Origin: UBA7672 sp964529555 | Lineage (GTDB): Bacteria; Pseudomonadota; Alphaproteobacteria; Caulobacterales; Hyphomonadaceae | Length of the DNA stretch: 28,648 bases | Assembly: GCA_964529555.1 (NCBI GenBank) | Contig: CAZGWV010000042.1 | Location: 1 to 28,648, forward strand | Reading direction: 5' to 3' | Part shown: in pieces, positions 14,548 to 22,077 of the stretch | Layout of the letters: every line of letters starts with the position of its first letter | Numbering within the stretch: position 1 is the first letter of the stretch | Position numbers and translations under genes: made by a program | The notes under the pieces: generated by a model | What the model saw: the letters and a program-made list of their open reading frames with translations, nothing else | Databases searched by the model: none | Told to the model about the DNA's origin: nothing

Positions 14548-15678
14548 TTAGGCGACGACCAATCGGCCTTCGGGCGTCATTGTGATGGCCTTGTACCGGC
14601 TATCCGCGATGTCACGGAAAATCCGACCGTCCCCAATGAGTTTGTCGCACAGGTCACGGACAAGCTTGTCAGCCAAGTAGGTCTCTTTGGTAATGGAATC
14701 CAAGAAACCCTCGCCGAACTCCGCCTCGAACGCTTCCATAGCGGTGATGACGAGGGCGTCATCGACAACGAGATTGAAATCGATACAGGCCTTGATCATG
14801 TTCACGCTCTTGGGCTCCCAGTGGGAAAACTCGGTCATCACCAAGACGCTGACACACTCAGTCTCGTCGGGGCGCTTGTCGAACTGGCCGAACATTCCTT
14901 TGCGAACATCGAGCGCAACGAAGGATGCCTGCTTCGCCTTTTCGGGCGTCTGTGGCCCTGCCAGGCAGATGTTGAGCAGACAGTAGACGCCGTCGGCGGT
15001 GTGGTCAGTGATTTCAAGCACACGACAAGCACGGATCGATTCCGGTATGTCGCGGAGGCTTTGATCATTCCCGAGGAAAAACGGCGCTCCATCGACAGTG
15101 AGGCCGAGGATCACCCGTTCGCCGTCGCCCACCACTGCCTCGTGACAGGTTTTACCGTTGGATAGCGCACGGATGCGGGTCTGACCGCCTGCTTGCTCAA
15201 ACGTGATGCTTGTCTGCACCGCTTCCGCCCACTTCGGCGCAAAGCGAATGTCTATCGAGACGCCATACGGGATGCGGCTAGCTTTGCCGAAGACCCTCTT
15301 GAATGCGCCATCAATCGTTTGCTCAACGCCGACTTTTTTACACTCCACGAATCCAGCGAGGCTGGACATCTCGGTTGATGGTTTTCCATCTGCCCCAAGA
15401 TGGAAGAAGCCGAACTCCACCTTGTGACCTGCTCCCGAGAAACCGACGAGCTTCGGCTCCAAGACGAGTCTCCGCAGTGCGCTGGCGTCACGATATATGG
15501 CGGCAAGCGTAATCACCTCCAGCATATCGCCTACCTTGCGACCAATCTGGTGACCCCTCCGGCGATAGTGCGAGATGTATTTGAACACATCCGACAAGTG
15601 CACGTAGTGGCGCGCTGCTCCGTGGACATCGTCCTCCACCTCCGGCGCAACTGGAATATCGCCGATTGAGTCTGTCAC
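14548..15678 (-). CDS. Putative PD-(D/E)XK restriction-type endonuclease, solitary
   Basis: The protein has 376 residues from a GTG start. Residues 48-75 (GRKVGDMLEVITLAAIYRD...LVLEPKLVGF) and GAGHKVEFGFF...SLAGFVECKKVGVEQT resemble the nuclease core of type II restriction enzymes: an acidic residue (Glu88 in VEFG), then Glu112-Cys-Lys114 as the E-x-K pair. The C-terminal half is mixed alpha/beta with no family I recognise. The GTG at 15678 was chosen because AAGGGGGG precedes it by 7 nt; an upstream ATG at 15714 has a weaker site and the longer frame runs into att-like DNA. No methyltransferase lies beside it. It sits between the two elements. Confidence 0.6.
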   Translation of the reverse strand: MTDSIGDIPVAPEVEDDVHGAARHYVHLSDVFKYISHYRRRGHQIGRKVGDMLEVITLAAIYRDASALRRLVLEPKLVGFSGAGHKVEFGFFHLGADGKPSTEMSSLAGFVECKKVGVEQTIDGAFKRVFGKASRIPYGVSIDIRFAPKWAEAVQTSITFEQAGGQTRIRALSNGKTCHEAVVGDGERVILGLTVDGAPFFLGNDQSLRDIPESIRACRVLEITDHTADGVYCLLNICLAGPQTPEKAKQASFVALDVRKGMFGQFDKRPDETECVSVLVMTEFSHWEPKSVNMIKACIDFNLVVDDALVITAMEAFEAEFGEGFLDSITKETYLADKLVRDLCDKLIGDGRIFRDIADSRYKAITMTPEGRLVVA

Positions 15679-15866
15679 GCATGACCCCCCTTGGAACAGG
15701 CGTTCAATGAACATCCTAGGTGGGTGTTGACAAGCGACGCTCTGTTGCTCCTGCGACACGGGGCTGTTGTCGATCCTGCGAACGTCGCGCTGCCGCGACG
15801 CGATCGCCAGTCGCGGCTCGAACTGTTCGAGGCTGTGGGGTAACGCGAGGCTTCCTGCCAACCCGA
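15679..15866. other. Non-coding stretch upstream of the nuclease gene
   Basis: No gene is supported here. A lone TTGACA (15727-15732) lacks a matching -10 box. The short open frame on - through this region and the att copy codes for a tRNA-derived peptide and is not credible. It is probably host flank left of element B. Confidence 0.4.
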
Positions 15867-15895
15867 TTGGCGGAAGGGGTGGGACTCACGAACCC
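15867..15895 (+). repeat. Distal att copy of element B (degenerate tRNA-Ser 3' end)
   Basis: TTGGCGGAAGGGGTGGGACTC matches the tRNA-Ser end at 28584-28604 in 19 of 21 positions, in the same orientation, and then GAACCC follows with a two-base insertion. To its right, CGACCGGAA...TTCC...GGTCG (about 15901-15929) can fold. The region up to 16091 has no supported gene. Confidence 0.6.
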
Positions 15896-16091
15896 CGATT
15901 CGACCGGAAAACTTGCGTTCCGTAGGTCGGAGTCCCCGGTTCATTACCCAGCCTATCCGCTAACAGCTTAGCGCGCCGCGTGTGCGGCGGGTAGAGCTTG
16001 AAGGCGGCACTCACGCGAGAGGAGAGCTTTAGCGGCAGATTGGGCACCGCATCGAATCAGCTACATATCTTTCGACCGCAGGGGGACGCCA

Positions 16092-16292
16092 GTGACGCCG
16101 CTCGAACACTTTCAAACCTATGCACGCAACAGACTCGCCGACGTGCGGAAAGTGATTGAAACGTTTGAAACAACTTCACTCACTACGGGCGAGCGCCGAA
16201 ACGGTGTGAACGTGGACACTACGGCTGAAACAAAGGCTGCATTTGAACGCGAAGCCGCCGAACTCGAAAGACTGATCGCGAAGCACGGTTAG
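16092..16292 (+). CDS. Small hypothetical protein at the edge of element B
   Basis: The protein has 66 residues starting at GTG, with AGGGGGAC 5 nt upstream. It is charged and helical: MTPLEHFQTYARNRLADVRKVIETFETTSLTTGERRNG, then TAETKAAFEREAAELERLIAKHG, which reads as two amphipathic helices around a Thr/Gly-rich turn. It is the only + strand gene in element B and ends 9 nt before the converging end of the membrane protein gene. An antitoxin, anti-regulator or small excision-control protein is conceivable, but no family is recognised. Confidence 0.5.
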   Translation: MTPLEHFQTYARNRLADVRKVIETFETTSLTTGERRNGVNVDTTAETKAAFEREAAELERLIAKHG

Positions 16293-16301
16293 GACGGCGC
16301 G

Positions 16302-17390
16302 TTAGTTCTCGAAAACAAGCCATGCTTTGAACAGAACGTCTTTGTTTGCCCGCGCGACAAACTGACGAAATAGCGCGCCGAAGGAGGCTAATATTCCCTC
16401 GTCAGCGCCGACGTCATCGGCCAGGGCTTCAATCAGTTCGCTATTGTCTTCATCGGCTGGGCGGGCCAGCAGTTCGCGCTGCTTCAGGTAGCCGTAGTAG
16501 CTGCTTGTATAGCTGACCAAGCTGAAGCCGTCCGACTCCGGCTTGGGGGCCTCGTCACGCTTGATCGACAGCATTCGATTTTCGACGCTTGCTTTGAACG
16601 TATTCCATCCGGCAATCGAAAACTTGTGGCGCGAACGAAGCTTCGCGACGTAGCAAGCCGAATACACAATCGTCTCCGCGTGCAGTTCCGGCGGCCAATC
16701 GTTCGGGGGTTCAACTTTGTGCTTCGCTAGAAAGCCGACGCACTCGGCGACCATCTCATCGAGCACGCTGTGATAGTCGCGCGCTTTCTCCAAATCCACA
16801 GGTGGAGGCGGCGTTGGCGCTCGCCTGACCTGAAATGTCCCGTCCTCATCGTCCGCTTCGTCTCGGCGCGATTTTTCGCGGTCGCGCTGCGCTTTCCAAG
16901 TGAAGGTCGTTCCCGAGTCGCGGTAATAGATTTTCTTCGCCGTCGCATCCCACACGGAAACCTGCCCGGACCAGTAAAGCAGGCAAAAGGACGGTTCGTC
17001 ATTTGCCGCAGCTTGAAGGACCGAAGAGTCATACGCGGTTTTGGTCCATCTCATGCCTACGAATGCCAACGGCAACAACGCCAGCCACCACCAAGATAGG
17101 AAGAAGCCTGCGGCGACAGCAACAAGCGGAACGCCGAGGAATAGGACCGATCCGAGAGTCGACCGAAGGCGCGCTCCCGTGGTTCCGAACAAATCCAGCA
17201 GAGCAGGGTCCATCGCATACGCGAAACGCTGGATTCGGAAGTCTCCGCTCTCAACTCCGAATTGTAAGTCCTCGAAATACTCGACCGGAAATGGGTGGAT
17301 GAGTCCGATGTGCGGCGGGACGTCTTTGCCGGAGTCAGCAAGATCGTCGCGAAGCTTCTCGATCTTCTGCAACTTTGCCTTGCTCAGCAT
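16302..17390 (-). CDS. Unknown membrane-anchored protein, cargo slot of element B
   Basis: The protein has 362 residues. A strongly hydrophobic stretch at about 80-114 (SVLFLGVPLVAVAAGFFLSWWWLALLPLAFVGM) can hold two membrane helices. Before it is an 80-residue soluble N-terminus; after it is a large cytoplasmic-looking part with FCLLYWSGQVSVWDATAKKIYYRDSG, a charged proline-rich linker (VRRAPTPPPPVDLEKARDYH) and a helical C-terminus. I know no family for it. Its ATG directly abuts the terminase stop (TAGATG), so it belongs to the packaging operon. It lies exactly where element A carries Thoeris, between the packaging genes and the att site. A defence or helper-interference function is inferred from position only. 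Confidence 0.65.
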   Translation of the reverse strand: MLSKAKLQKIEKLRDDLADSGKDVPPHIGLIHPFPVEYFEDLQFGVESGDFRIQRFAYAMDPALLDLFGTTGARLRSTLGSVLFLGVPLVAVAAGFFLSWWWLALLPLAFVGMRWTKTAYDSSVLQAAANDEPSFCLLYWSGQVSVWDATAKKIYYRDSGTTFTWKAQRDREKSRRDEADDEDGTFQVRRAPTPPPPVDLEKARDYHSVLDEMVAECVGFLAKHKVEPPNDWPPELHAETIVYSACYVAKLRSRHKFSIAGWNTFKASVENRMLSIKRDEAPKPESDGFSLVSYTSSYYGYLKQRELLARPADEDNSELIEALADDVGADEGILASFGALFRQFVARANKDVLFKAWLVFEN

Positions 17391-19172
17391 CTACTTCCCC
17401 CGATCCATCCAAGCGGAACGGATTACAGCAGGGATTGCGGGCGGCGTCACGATCTGCCGCAACTCATTCTCCCGACGCAGCATGTCGGCATTGACCAGAC
17501 CGCGCGCGGCCATGGCGTAAACGACGGAGTCCAGCGCCTCCGCGCGGCGGCCCATGATCCGCTCGAATTGCGCGACGGGCCTGCCAAACTTGTAGCGGAT
17601 GACGCGGCGTTCCGATGCCAACTGAGAGAACCATTCGGCAGAGAGGGAAGCGGAGAAACGAACGCTCCGGCCTTTCGCCAGCCGGGCCAGCAGTTGAGCC
17701 TTCAGCCCGTCGACTCCCACGATCCAGAGCTTTTGCTTTCCCTTGCTCGCTTCAATGGCCTTGCGAACGCCAGAGGCGCCCTTGATCCCGACAACGCGGC
17801 GGCCATAGCGGGACCGGGTGAAGCCGAGAACCGCTTCCATGGTCTCGCCATCGCCAGCGTCAACCGCCGCAGCATCCACCTTCATTGAACCGCCGAGGGG
17901 ATGGGGCCAGGTCGAGCGCAAGAGGTCGTCGAGTTCGGTCCACGTCTCGCCAGCCGCCGGGCTTCCCCAGACGACGTGATGGCCCAGCACGAGGAAATCT
18001 CCGGCGGCGGTCCATCCGAGCAACGTCGTTTCGAGGCGGTCGCGCTGTACGTCCGTTCCGGCGGTGACAACCAGAACCTCCGCCGGGATCGACCCCAGCC
18101 CGAACGGTTCGGCGCGAGCCTGCAATTCGGACTCGTCGAGTTCGTCGGCGGCCTCGCGCCAGACCTCGCCGAGAACCGTGTTCACAAACACGCGCAACGT
18201 CTCGGGAGATTTCTTCGCGGCCAGAAACTCCGCCGCCAGCTTGCCCCATGACGCATTCGCCAGCGTCGAGATGAGGGCGGAGAGGCGGAATCCAGCATGG
18301 CCCTTCACATGCGGGCGCGTGGCCTCCCAATGCCCGGCCTCGACCATGGCGCCCTTGTGCCGTTCGTCGATCAGCGTCGAGCAATGCGGACACTCACACG
18401 CGGCTTTCTCCGGTTCGCCTTCCGGCCATTGAATCAGCTTCCAGACGATCTCGAAGAATGCGCCGCAGTCCGGGCACGGGACCATGTAAAAACGCTGGTC
18501 CGACTCCTCCCATGCGCGCCAGACGTTCGAGGTGAGTTCGTCGGTCGGCGTCGATCCCATGATGATCTTGCGATCCGGGAAACTCAGCGTGCGCTTTTCC
18601 GCCAGCGTGATGGGCGAGCCTTCCGGCGTCATTGCCATGCCGTCCGATTCGTCGATCAACAGGACGCGTGCGGTTTTGGCGCGAAGCTCGCGGGGGGATT
18701 TGGCCGCGATCACGCGGAGCGAGCCGCCGGGGAAGCGGCGGTGAAGCATGGTCGAGCGGCCAGAGTCGTCGGCCTCGTCCGCCAGCAGGCCGCGAAGGGC
18801 AGGGGATGCCTCAAAGGTCGGGTCGAGGGTCGAGACCGTGAAGTCTCGGCAATCGTCGCGCGTGGGCAGCACGGCCAGAATGGGGGAGGGGTCGTTCGCC
18901 ACGTAGGCGCCGAGCACGCCGACCAAAAGGGAGGAGTAGCCGACGCGGGCCGCTTTCAGCACCGTCACGCGCTCGTTCTCGGGGTCGCCAATGGCCTCCG
19001 CCAGTCCCCGTTGGTACGGAAACAGCCTCATAGGGCCGGGGGTTGCGGAGACGCCCTCCGGCAAGCGCACGTTGGCTTCGATCCAGAGGGGCAGGGAGAC
19101 GCGCGGCGGCGGTCGAAGCGCACGCAGGGCCGCCCGGTGGGCCTTTTCGAGGGGGTTAAGCATCGTGGTCAT
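17391..19172 (-). CDS. Terminase large subunit (lambda gpA family) of element B
   Basis: The protein has 593 residues and is intact. SLPLWIEANVRLPEGVSATPGPMRLFPYQRG is the N-terminal gpA block. A Walker A-like KAARVGYSS is at about 73-81, Walker B VLLIDESDG at about 170, a zinc ribbon (CPDC...CPHC) at about 237-265, and the nuclease domain starts at VVTAGTDVQRDRLE. The C-terminus VYAMAARGLVNADMLRRENELRQ is the portion lost to a frameshift in element A. The enzyme cuts the concatemer at the packaging site and pumps DNA into the prohead. The ATG at 19172 is preceded by a GGGGGG ribosome binding site and overlaps the small subunit gene by 17 bp. Confidence 0.93.
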   Translation of the reverse strand: MTTMLNPLEKAHRAALRALRPPPRVSLPLWIEANVRLPEGVSATPGPMRLFPYQRGLAEAIGDPENERVTVLKAARVGYSSLLVGVLGAYVANDPSPILAVLPTRDDCRDFTVSTLDPTFEASPALRGLLADEADDSGRSTMLHRRFPGGSLRVIAAKSPRELRAKTARVLLIDESDGMAMTPEGSPITLAEKRTLSFPDRKIIMGSTPTDELTSNVWRAWEESDQRFYMVPCPDCGAFFEIVWKLIQWPEGEPEKAACECPHCSTLIDERHKGAMVEAGHWEATRPHVKGHAGFRLSALISTLANASWGKLAAEFLAAKKSPETLRVFVNTVLGEVWREAADELDESELQARAEPFGLGSIPAEVLVVTAGTDVQRDRLETTLLGWTAAGDFLVLGHHVVWGSPAAGETWTELDDLLRSTWPHPLGGSMKVDAAAVDAGDGETMEAVLGFTRSRYGRRVVGIKGASGVRKAIEASKGKQKLWIVGVDGLKAQLLARLAKGRSVRFSASLSAEWFSQLASERRVIRYKFGRPVAQFERIMGRRAEALDSVVYAMAARGLVNADMLRRENELRQIVTPPAIPAVIRSAWMDRGK

Positions 19173-19641
19173 CTTCGCCCCCCGACATGGATGCCAGCGC
19201 CGCCCGGACCTCGGCGTCAATCAACGCGATGGCGGCGGGGGTGAGGTCAGGCACGCGCGAGCGGACGCGCGCGGGAACCGCCAGCATGGCGGCCCGGACA
19301 TCCCGCGTAACGGCGGACCAGCGCCGCTCGACCTCGGCCACAGGGACAAGCTCGGCGCGCACGCTGGCCGCCTTGGCTTCCATCAGGTCTGCGTTCGCCC
19401 GGTCGCGGCGGGCGCGGTCGGCGGTCCCCGGCTTTTCGGCCAGGCGGTGCGTGATGAAGGCGCGGACTGCAGTCCGCAGGTCGAAAAGGTTCGGGCCTTC
19501 GCGCGGAATGAGTCCATCCGTCGCCATGCGATTCACATGGCGAGGAGTCACGCCGAGGAAATCGGCCACGGTCGCCGCGTCCACCAGCGAAGGCGTCGGC
19601 GCGGAATCCAGCCCCAGAAGATCGGAAATAGAGGGACGCAT
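19156..19641 (-). CDS. Terminase small subunit (Nu1-like, winged HTH) of element B
   Basis: The protein has 161 residues. SLVDAATVADFLGVTPRHVNRMATDGLIPREG at about 18-50 is the winged helix-turn-helix of Nu1-type small terminases, which read the cos site. The second half (ADLMEAKAASVRAELVPVAEVERRWSAVTRDVRAAMLAVPARVRSRV...ALIDAEVRAAL) matches the dimer/large-subunit binding part of the element A copy. The N-terminus MRPSISDLLGLD carries the peptide shared with two other element B proteins. The ATG at 19641 has a GGGGGG run 10 nt upstream, which can pair with CCCCCC nearby, so its translation may be controlled by a hairpin (19652-19689). Confidence 0.88.
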   Translation of the reverse strand: MRPSISDLLGLDSAPTPSLVDAATVADFLGVTPRHVNRMATDGLIPREGPNLFDLRTAVRAFITHRLAEKPGTADRARRDRANADLMEAKAASVRAELVPVAEVERRWSAVTRDVRAAMLAVPARVRSRVPDLTPAAIALIDAEVRAALASMSGGEDDHDA

Positions 19642-19660
19642 GAGCTACAGACCCCCCGCG

Positions 19661-19703
19661 AAAAAATCGGAAAGCGTTTTACAGGGGGGCTCAGCGGCCC
19701 CGC
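19661..19703 (-). other. Candidate cos packaging site of element B
   Basis: On -, GCGGGGCCGC (19703-19694), CGCTGAGCCCC (19696-19686), TAAAAC (about 19681-19676) and TCCGATTTTT (19671-19662) occur in the order seen upstream of the element A small terminase. It ends 20 bp before the small terminase ATG. A C-run/G-run hairpin overlaps it. Confidence 0.55.
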
Positions 19704-19790
19704 ACACGCCCACCCGGCTAAAGGGACCCGCTTCCCGCCATGCGCGAGCAGCCGCCACGCGCGCCACGCGGGATACTCGCCTAACAGGGA

Positions 19791-19878
19791 TGGGACGGGT
19801 CGGGACGGATGTTTTCCCCCTCCCTCTATGTACCGCTCTATAGGGATAGGGGGAAAACATCCGTCCCAACCCGTCCCA
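19791..19878. repeat. 31-bp near-perfect inverted repeat with GGGACGG units (candidate origin)
   Basis: The arm at 19791-19821 and the reverse complement of 19848-19878 match at 30 of 31 positions around a 26-nt centre. Each arm has two GGGACGG-type units followed by ATGTTTTCCCCCT. The repeat begins 13 bp after the primase stop and lies before the candidate cos block. The plan matches the iteron site of element A with a different core motif, which fits each having its own replication or packaging recognition specificity. A terminator role on - is also possible. Confidence 0.7.
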
Positions 19879-19891
19879 AAACGCCTGTTCG

Positions 19892-21340
19892 CTACTCAAC
19901 ATCGGCAAACCTCCCCGACTGGTTGAGCTTGAGACCGACACGACGGCGGCCATTCGCGCGGCTGGGGTCTTGGACGATCCCGCGCCGCGTCAGTTCTTTG
20001 CCGAACACGATCCCGTTCGCAGGCTCCAAACCCGCCCCGGCCATGAAGCGGCAATAGGAGTCGTAGAGGTCCGAGGCTTTCACCTTGGCGCCACGTTCCC
20101 GAGTCGTGCAGTCCGCCATCCATTGGCCGAACACATCGCTCATGGCCCTGTAGGAGTCGCGCTCCTCCTCAACGCTCTGGGGCACGCCAAGGCCGCGCTC
20201 CCGCCATTCCACAGCGCCGCGAACCGCCCATGCAAGCACGCCGGGCAACTCGTTCTCGACGATCCGCCGGTCGAGGTCGCCAACGCGCTCCGCCGGAGGA
20301 ATCTGCACGTTGAATCCGATAGGGATGATCCGGCGCCAGAAGCCGTCGCCGCCATCCAATACGCCCGGCTGGAAATTGCCCCGCATCCACACCGTATGCG
20401 TCGGCATGTAGGGGTTGCTTTCTCCATAGAGCGCACGGGCGCTAACATCTTCGCGGCCAGCGTGAGCTTTGATCTTCACATCGTCGAACACATCGCCGAC
20501 GCTGGTCTCGTTCACGCTGGCGAGCCTCTTGCCGCGCACCGCGTGGGTTTGGCGATCATACTCGGAACTGTGCAGCGTGCGGACCATAAGGCGCTTGTCG
20601 CAAACAGCGGTGTAGTCCCCCATCAGCTTGGCGATGACGTTGCCGAACGTGCTCTTGCCCGTACCGCCTTCGCCGAAGATGAAGAAAAACACCTCCGCAT
20701 CCATGAGACCAAACAGCGTGTAGCCGACCGCGCGGCGGAGCAGGGCACGCATCTGCGGATCGGGCTGCACGGTTTTCAGGAAGTCCATAAAGAGCGGCGC
20801 CTCGGCGTCAGGATCGAACGCGCATCCGGCCTGCTTGGTCATGCGGTCTTCAGGCTGGCCGGGTCGCAGGCGGCCCGTGCGAAGGTCCACAACACCATTA
20901 CGCACGCCGATGCTGTAGGGGTCGGCGTCGAGGTCGAATGCGTTCCTGCGGATCATGGGAAGCGATTTGGCGGCGCCCAGCGCGTGAAGCTGGCTGCGGC
21001 GGTCCATGAACAGCTTGGTCGAGACTTTCGTCTCGGCGGCGGCCTCGCGCGTTCCCTTGCGGGTCTCGGCGGTGATGGCGTCCTGTGCGCGCTTGGCGGC
21101 CCATGCCTGAATCAGCCATTCGGCATCACACGGGCGCCAGCAATGGTCGGCGAACTCCAGCCATTGCTTCCACTGGGGAACATACATCAAGCGGCCCGCG
21201 TGAGCCTTTGCGAAGCCATGCGCGTTGAGGGAGTCGCCGCCAAAGCCGTAGCCAAAAGCGGCCTCGAAGTCGGCAACGGCGTCGGGCGCGTCGGCCACAT
21301 CATCCAGGCCGAGGAGGTCTTTCACACTGGGGCGCTTCAT
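19892..21340 (-). CDS. P4-family primase/helicase C-terminal type (D5-N plus SF3 helicase)
   Basis: The protein has 482 residues. A D5-N-like region at about 40-190 (GRLMYVPQWKQWLEFADHCWRP... IGVRNGVVDLRTGRLRPGQPEDRMTKQ) is followed by a superfamily 3 helicase: Walker A GEGGTGKS at 223-230, then RGKRLASVNET (Walker B-like) and the TVWMRGNFQPGVLDGGDGFWRRIIPI sensor region. The usual N-terminal primase catalytic domain is missing, so it may act as helicase only. A winged-helix-like C-terminus follows. The N-terminus MKRPSVKDLLGLD carries the shared peptide. Its start overlaps the preceding stop (ATGA), and its stop is 13 bp from the 31-bp inverted repeat, a likely origin. Confidence 0.88.
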   Translation of the reverse strand: MKRPSVKDLLGLDDVADAPDAVADFEAAFGYGFGGDSLNAHGFAKAHAGRLMYVPQWKQWLEFADHCWRPCDAEWLIQAWAAKRAQDAITAETRKGTREAAAETKVSTKLFMDRRSQLHALGAAKSLPMIRRNAFDLDADPYSIGVRNGVVDLRTGRLRPGQPEDRMTKQAGCAFDPDAEAPLFMDFLKTVQPDPQMRALLRRAVGYTLFGLMDAEVFFFIFGEGGTGKSTFGNVIAKLMGDYTAVCDKRLMVRTLHSSEYDRQTHAVRGKRLASVNETSVGDVFDDVKIKAHAGREDVSARALYGESNPYMPTHTVWMRGNFQPGVLDGGDGFWRRIIPIGFNVQIPPAERVGDLDRRIVENELPGVLAWAVRGAVEWRERGLGVPQSVEEERDSYRAMSDVFGQWMADCTTRERGAKVKASDLYDSYCRFMAGAGLEPANGIVFGKELTRRGIVQDPSRANGRRRVGLKLNQSGRFADVE

Positions 21341-21723
21341 GCCGTCACCGTAGGCGCCGGAAATTGCATAGCGGGGAAGGTTGCGGCGATGGCAAGCGCG
21401 GGCTTTTGCGTGCGGTTGTGGAGCTTCGCCACGCGCTCCGCCAGCTTCACCCATGCGCGCTTGTCATCCGCGTTGATACGCGCGCGTTGAAAGCGCCCGA
21501 TGCGGCGAGCGGCGGCATTTCCGACCAGCCATTTCGGGTTGTCGTCGATCCATTCGCCTCGCAAGGTTTCCTGCCAGCGGCGGCGCTTCACATCGAAGCG
21601 TGCATGATAGCGAGCCTCGGCGTTCGTGCTGACATAATCTCGCGCGAACCAGTCAGCGGCGAGATGGCTGGCGATGGAGTCGAGCGTCACGCCCAACAGG
21701 TCTTCCACGGTAGGCCGGTTCAT
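21337..21723 (-). CDS. Hypothetical protein with RPTVEDLLG N-terminus
   Basis: The protein has 128 residues and no known family. MNRPTVEDLLGVTLDSIASHLAADWF starts with the peptide also found on the primase and small terminase. The middle (YHARFDVKRRRWQETLRGEWIDDNPKWLVG) is aromatic and basic, and the end is Ala/Pro-rich. It lies between two ATGA overlaps, so it is coupled to its neighbours in the replication operon. It may be a primase accessory protein, which would fit the primase lacking its own N-terminal domain, but this is conjecture. Confidence 0.65.
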   Translation of the reverse strand: MNRPTVEDLLGVTLDSIASHLAADWFARDYVSTNAEARYHARFDVKRRRWQETLRGEWIDDNPKWLVGNAAARRIGRFQRARINADDKRAWVKLAERVAKLHNRTQKPALAIAATFPAMQFPAPTVTA

Positions 21724-22076
21724 GCGCGGCCCCCTTCACGGAAGCGGATCGGCTTGGCCTCGACGTTGACGATCACGAGTCCAAGTCCCGCGAGTCCGGG
21801 GTCGCTAAACGTCATGCGAAGCATGGCTTGGGGATCGAGCCCGCTCGCCCGGCGCCGCGCGCGCAAGATCATCTCGCAATTGGCGAGGTCTTCGGCGTGA
21901 TCGCAGGTGATCGGGTTGTCGAGATAGCGGAGCATCATGCCATTGCACACGGCAACGGCATCGCATTCCGCGAAATCAGGGTGCAGGATGACGCTGGAAA
22001 GCAGCAGCAGCGGCTTACCGTTCCGGCCCTGCACGTTGCGAGCGTGCCAGACGTGGCAGTCTTCAAGGTCGATCAT
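21720..22076 (-). CDS. Hypothetical small protein in the replication operon
   Basis: The protein has 118 residues, alpha/beta in appearance: MIDLEDCHVWHARNVQGRNGKPLLLLSSVILHPDFAECDAVAVCNGMMLRYL, then CDHAEDLANCEMILRARRRASGLDP and a hydrophobic strand GLGLVIVNVEAKPIRF. There are five cysteines, not spaced as a clear zinc site. No family is recognised. The ATG at 22076 is 1 nt from the upstream stop, and the stop overlaps the next start (ATGA). A longer frame upstream overlaps the previous gene and has no ribosome binding site. Confidence 0.6.
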   Translation of the reverse strand: MIDLEDCHVWHARNVQGRNGKPLLLLSSVILHPDFAECDAVAVCNGMMLRYLDNPITCDHAEDLANCEMILRARRRASGLDPQAMLRMTFSDPGLAGLGLVIVNVEAKPIRFREGGRA

Positions 22077-22077
22077 G

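Noticed and set aside
15727..15732. TTGACA resembling a -35 box
   Set aside because: No plausible -10 element at 16-18 bp and no + strand gene downstream.
15675..15944. Small - strand open frame over the distal att of element B
   Set aside because: Its peptide comes from tRNA-like att sequence (VRESHPFRQSG) and no start signal is seen.
19970..21490. Long + strand open frame opposite the primase/helicase gene
   Set aside because: It is the antisense of a gene with clear Walker motifs, has no recognisable domain and no ribosome binding site. Long shadows are expected in GC-rich DNA.
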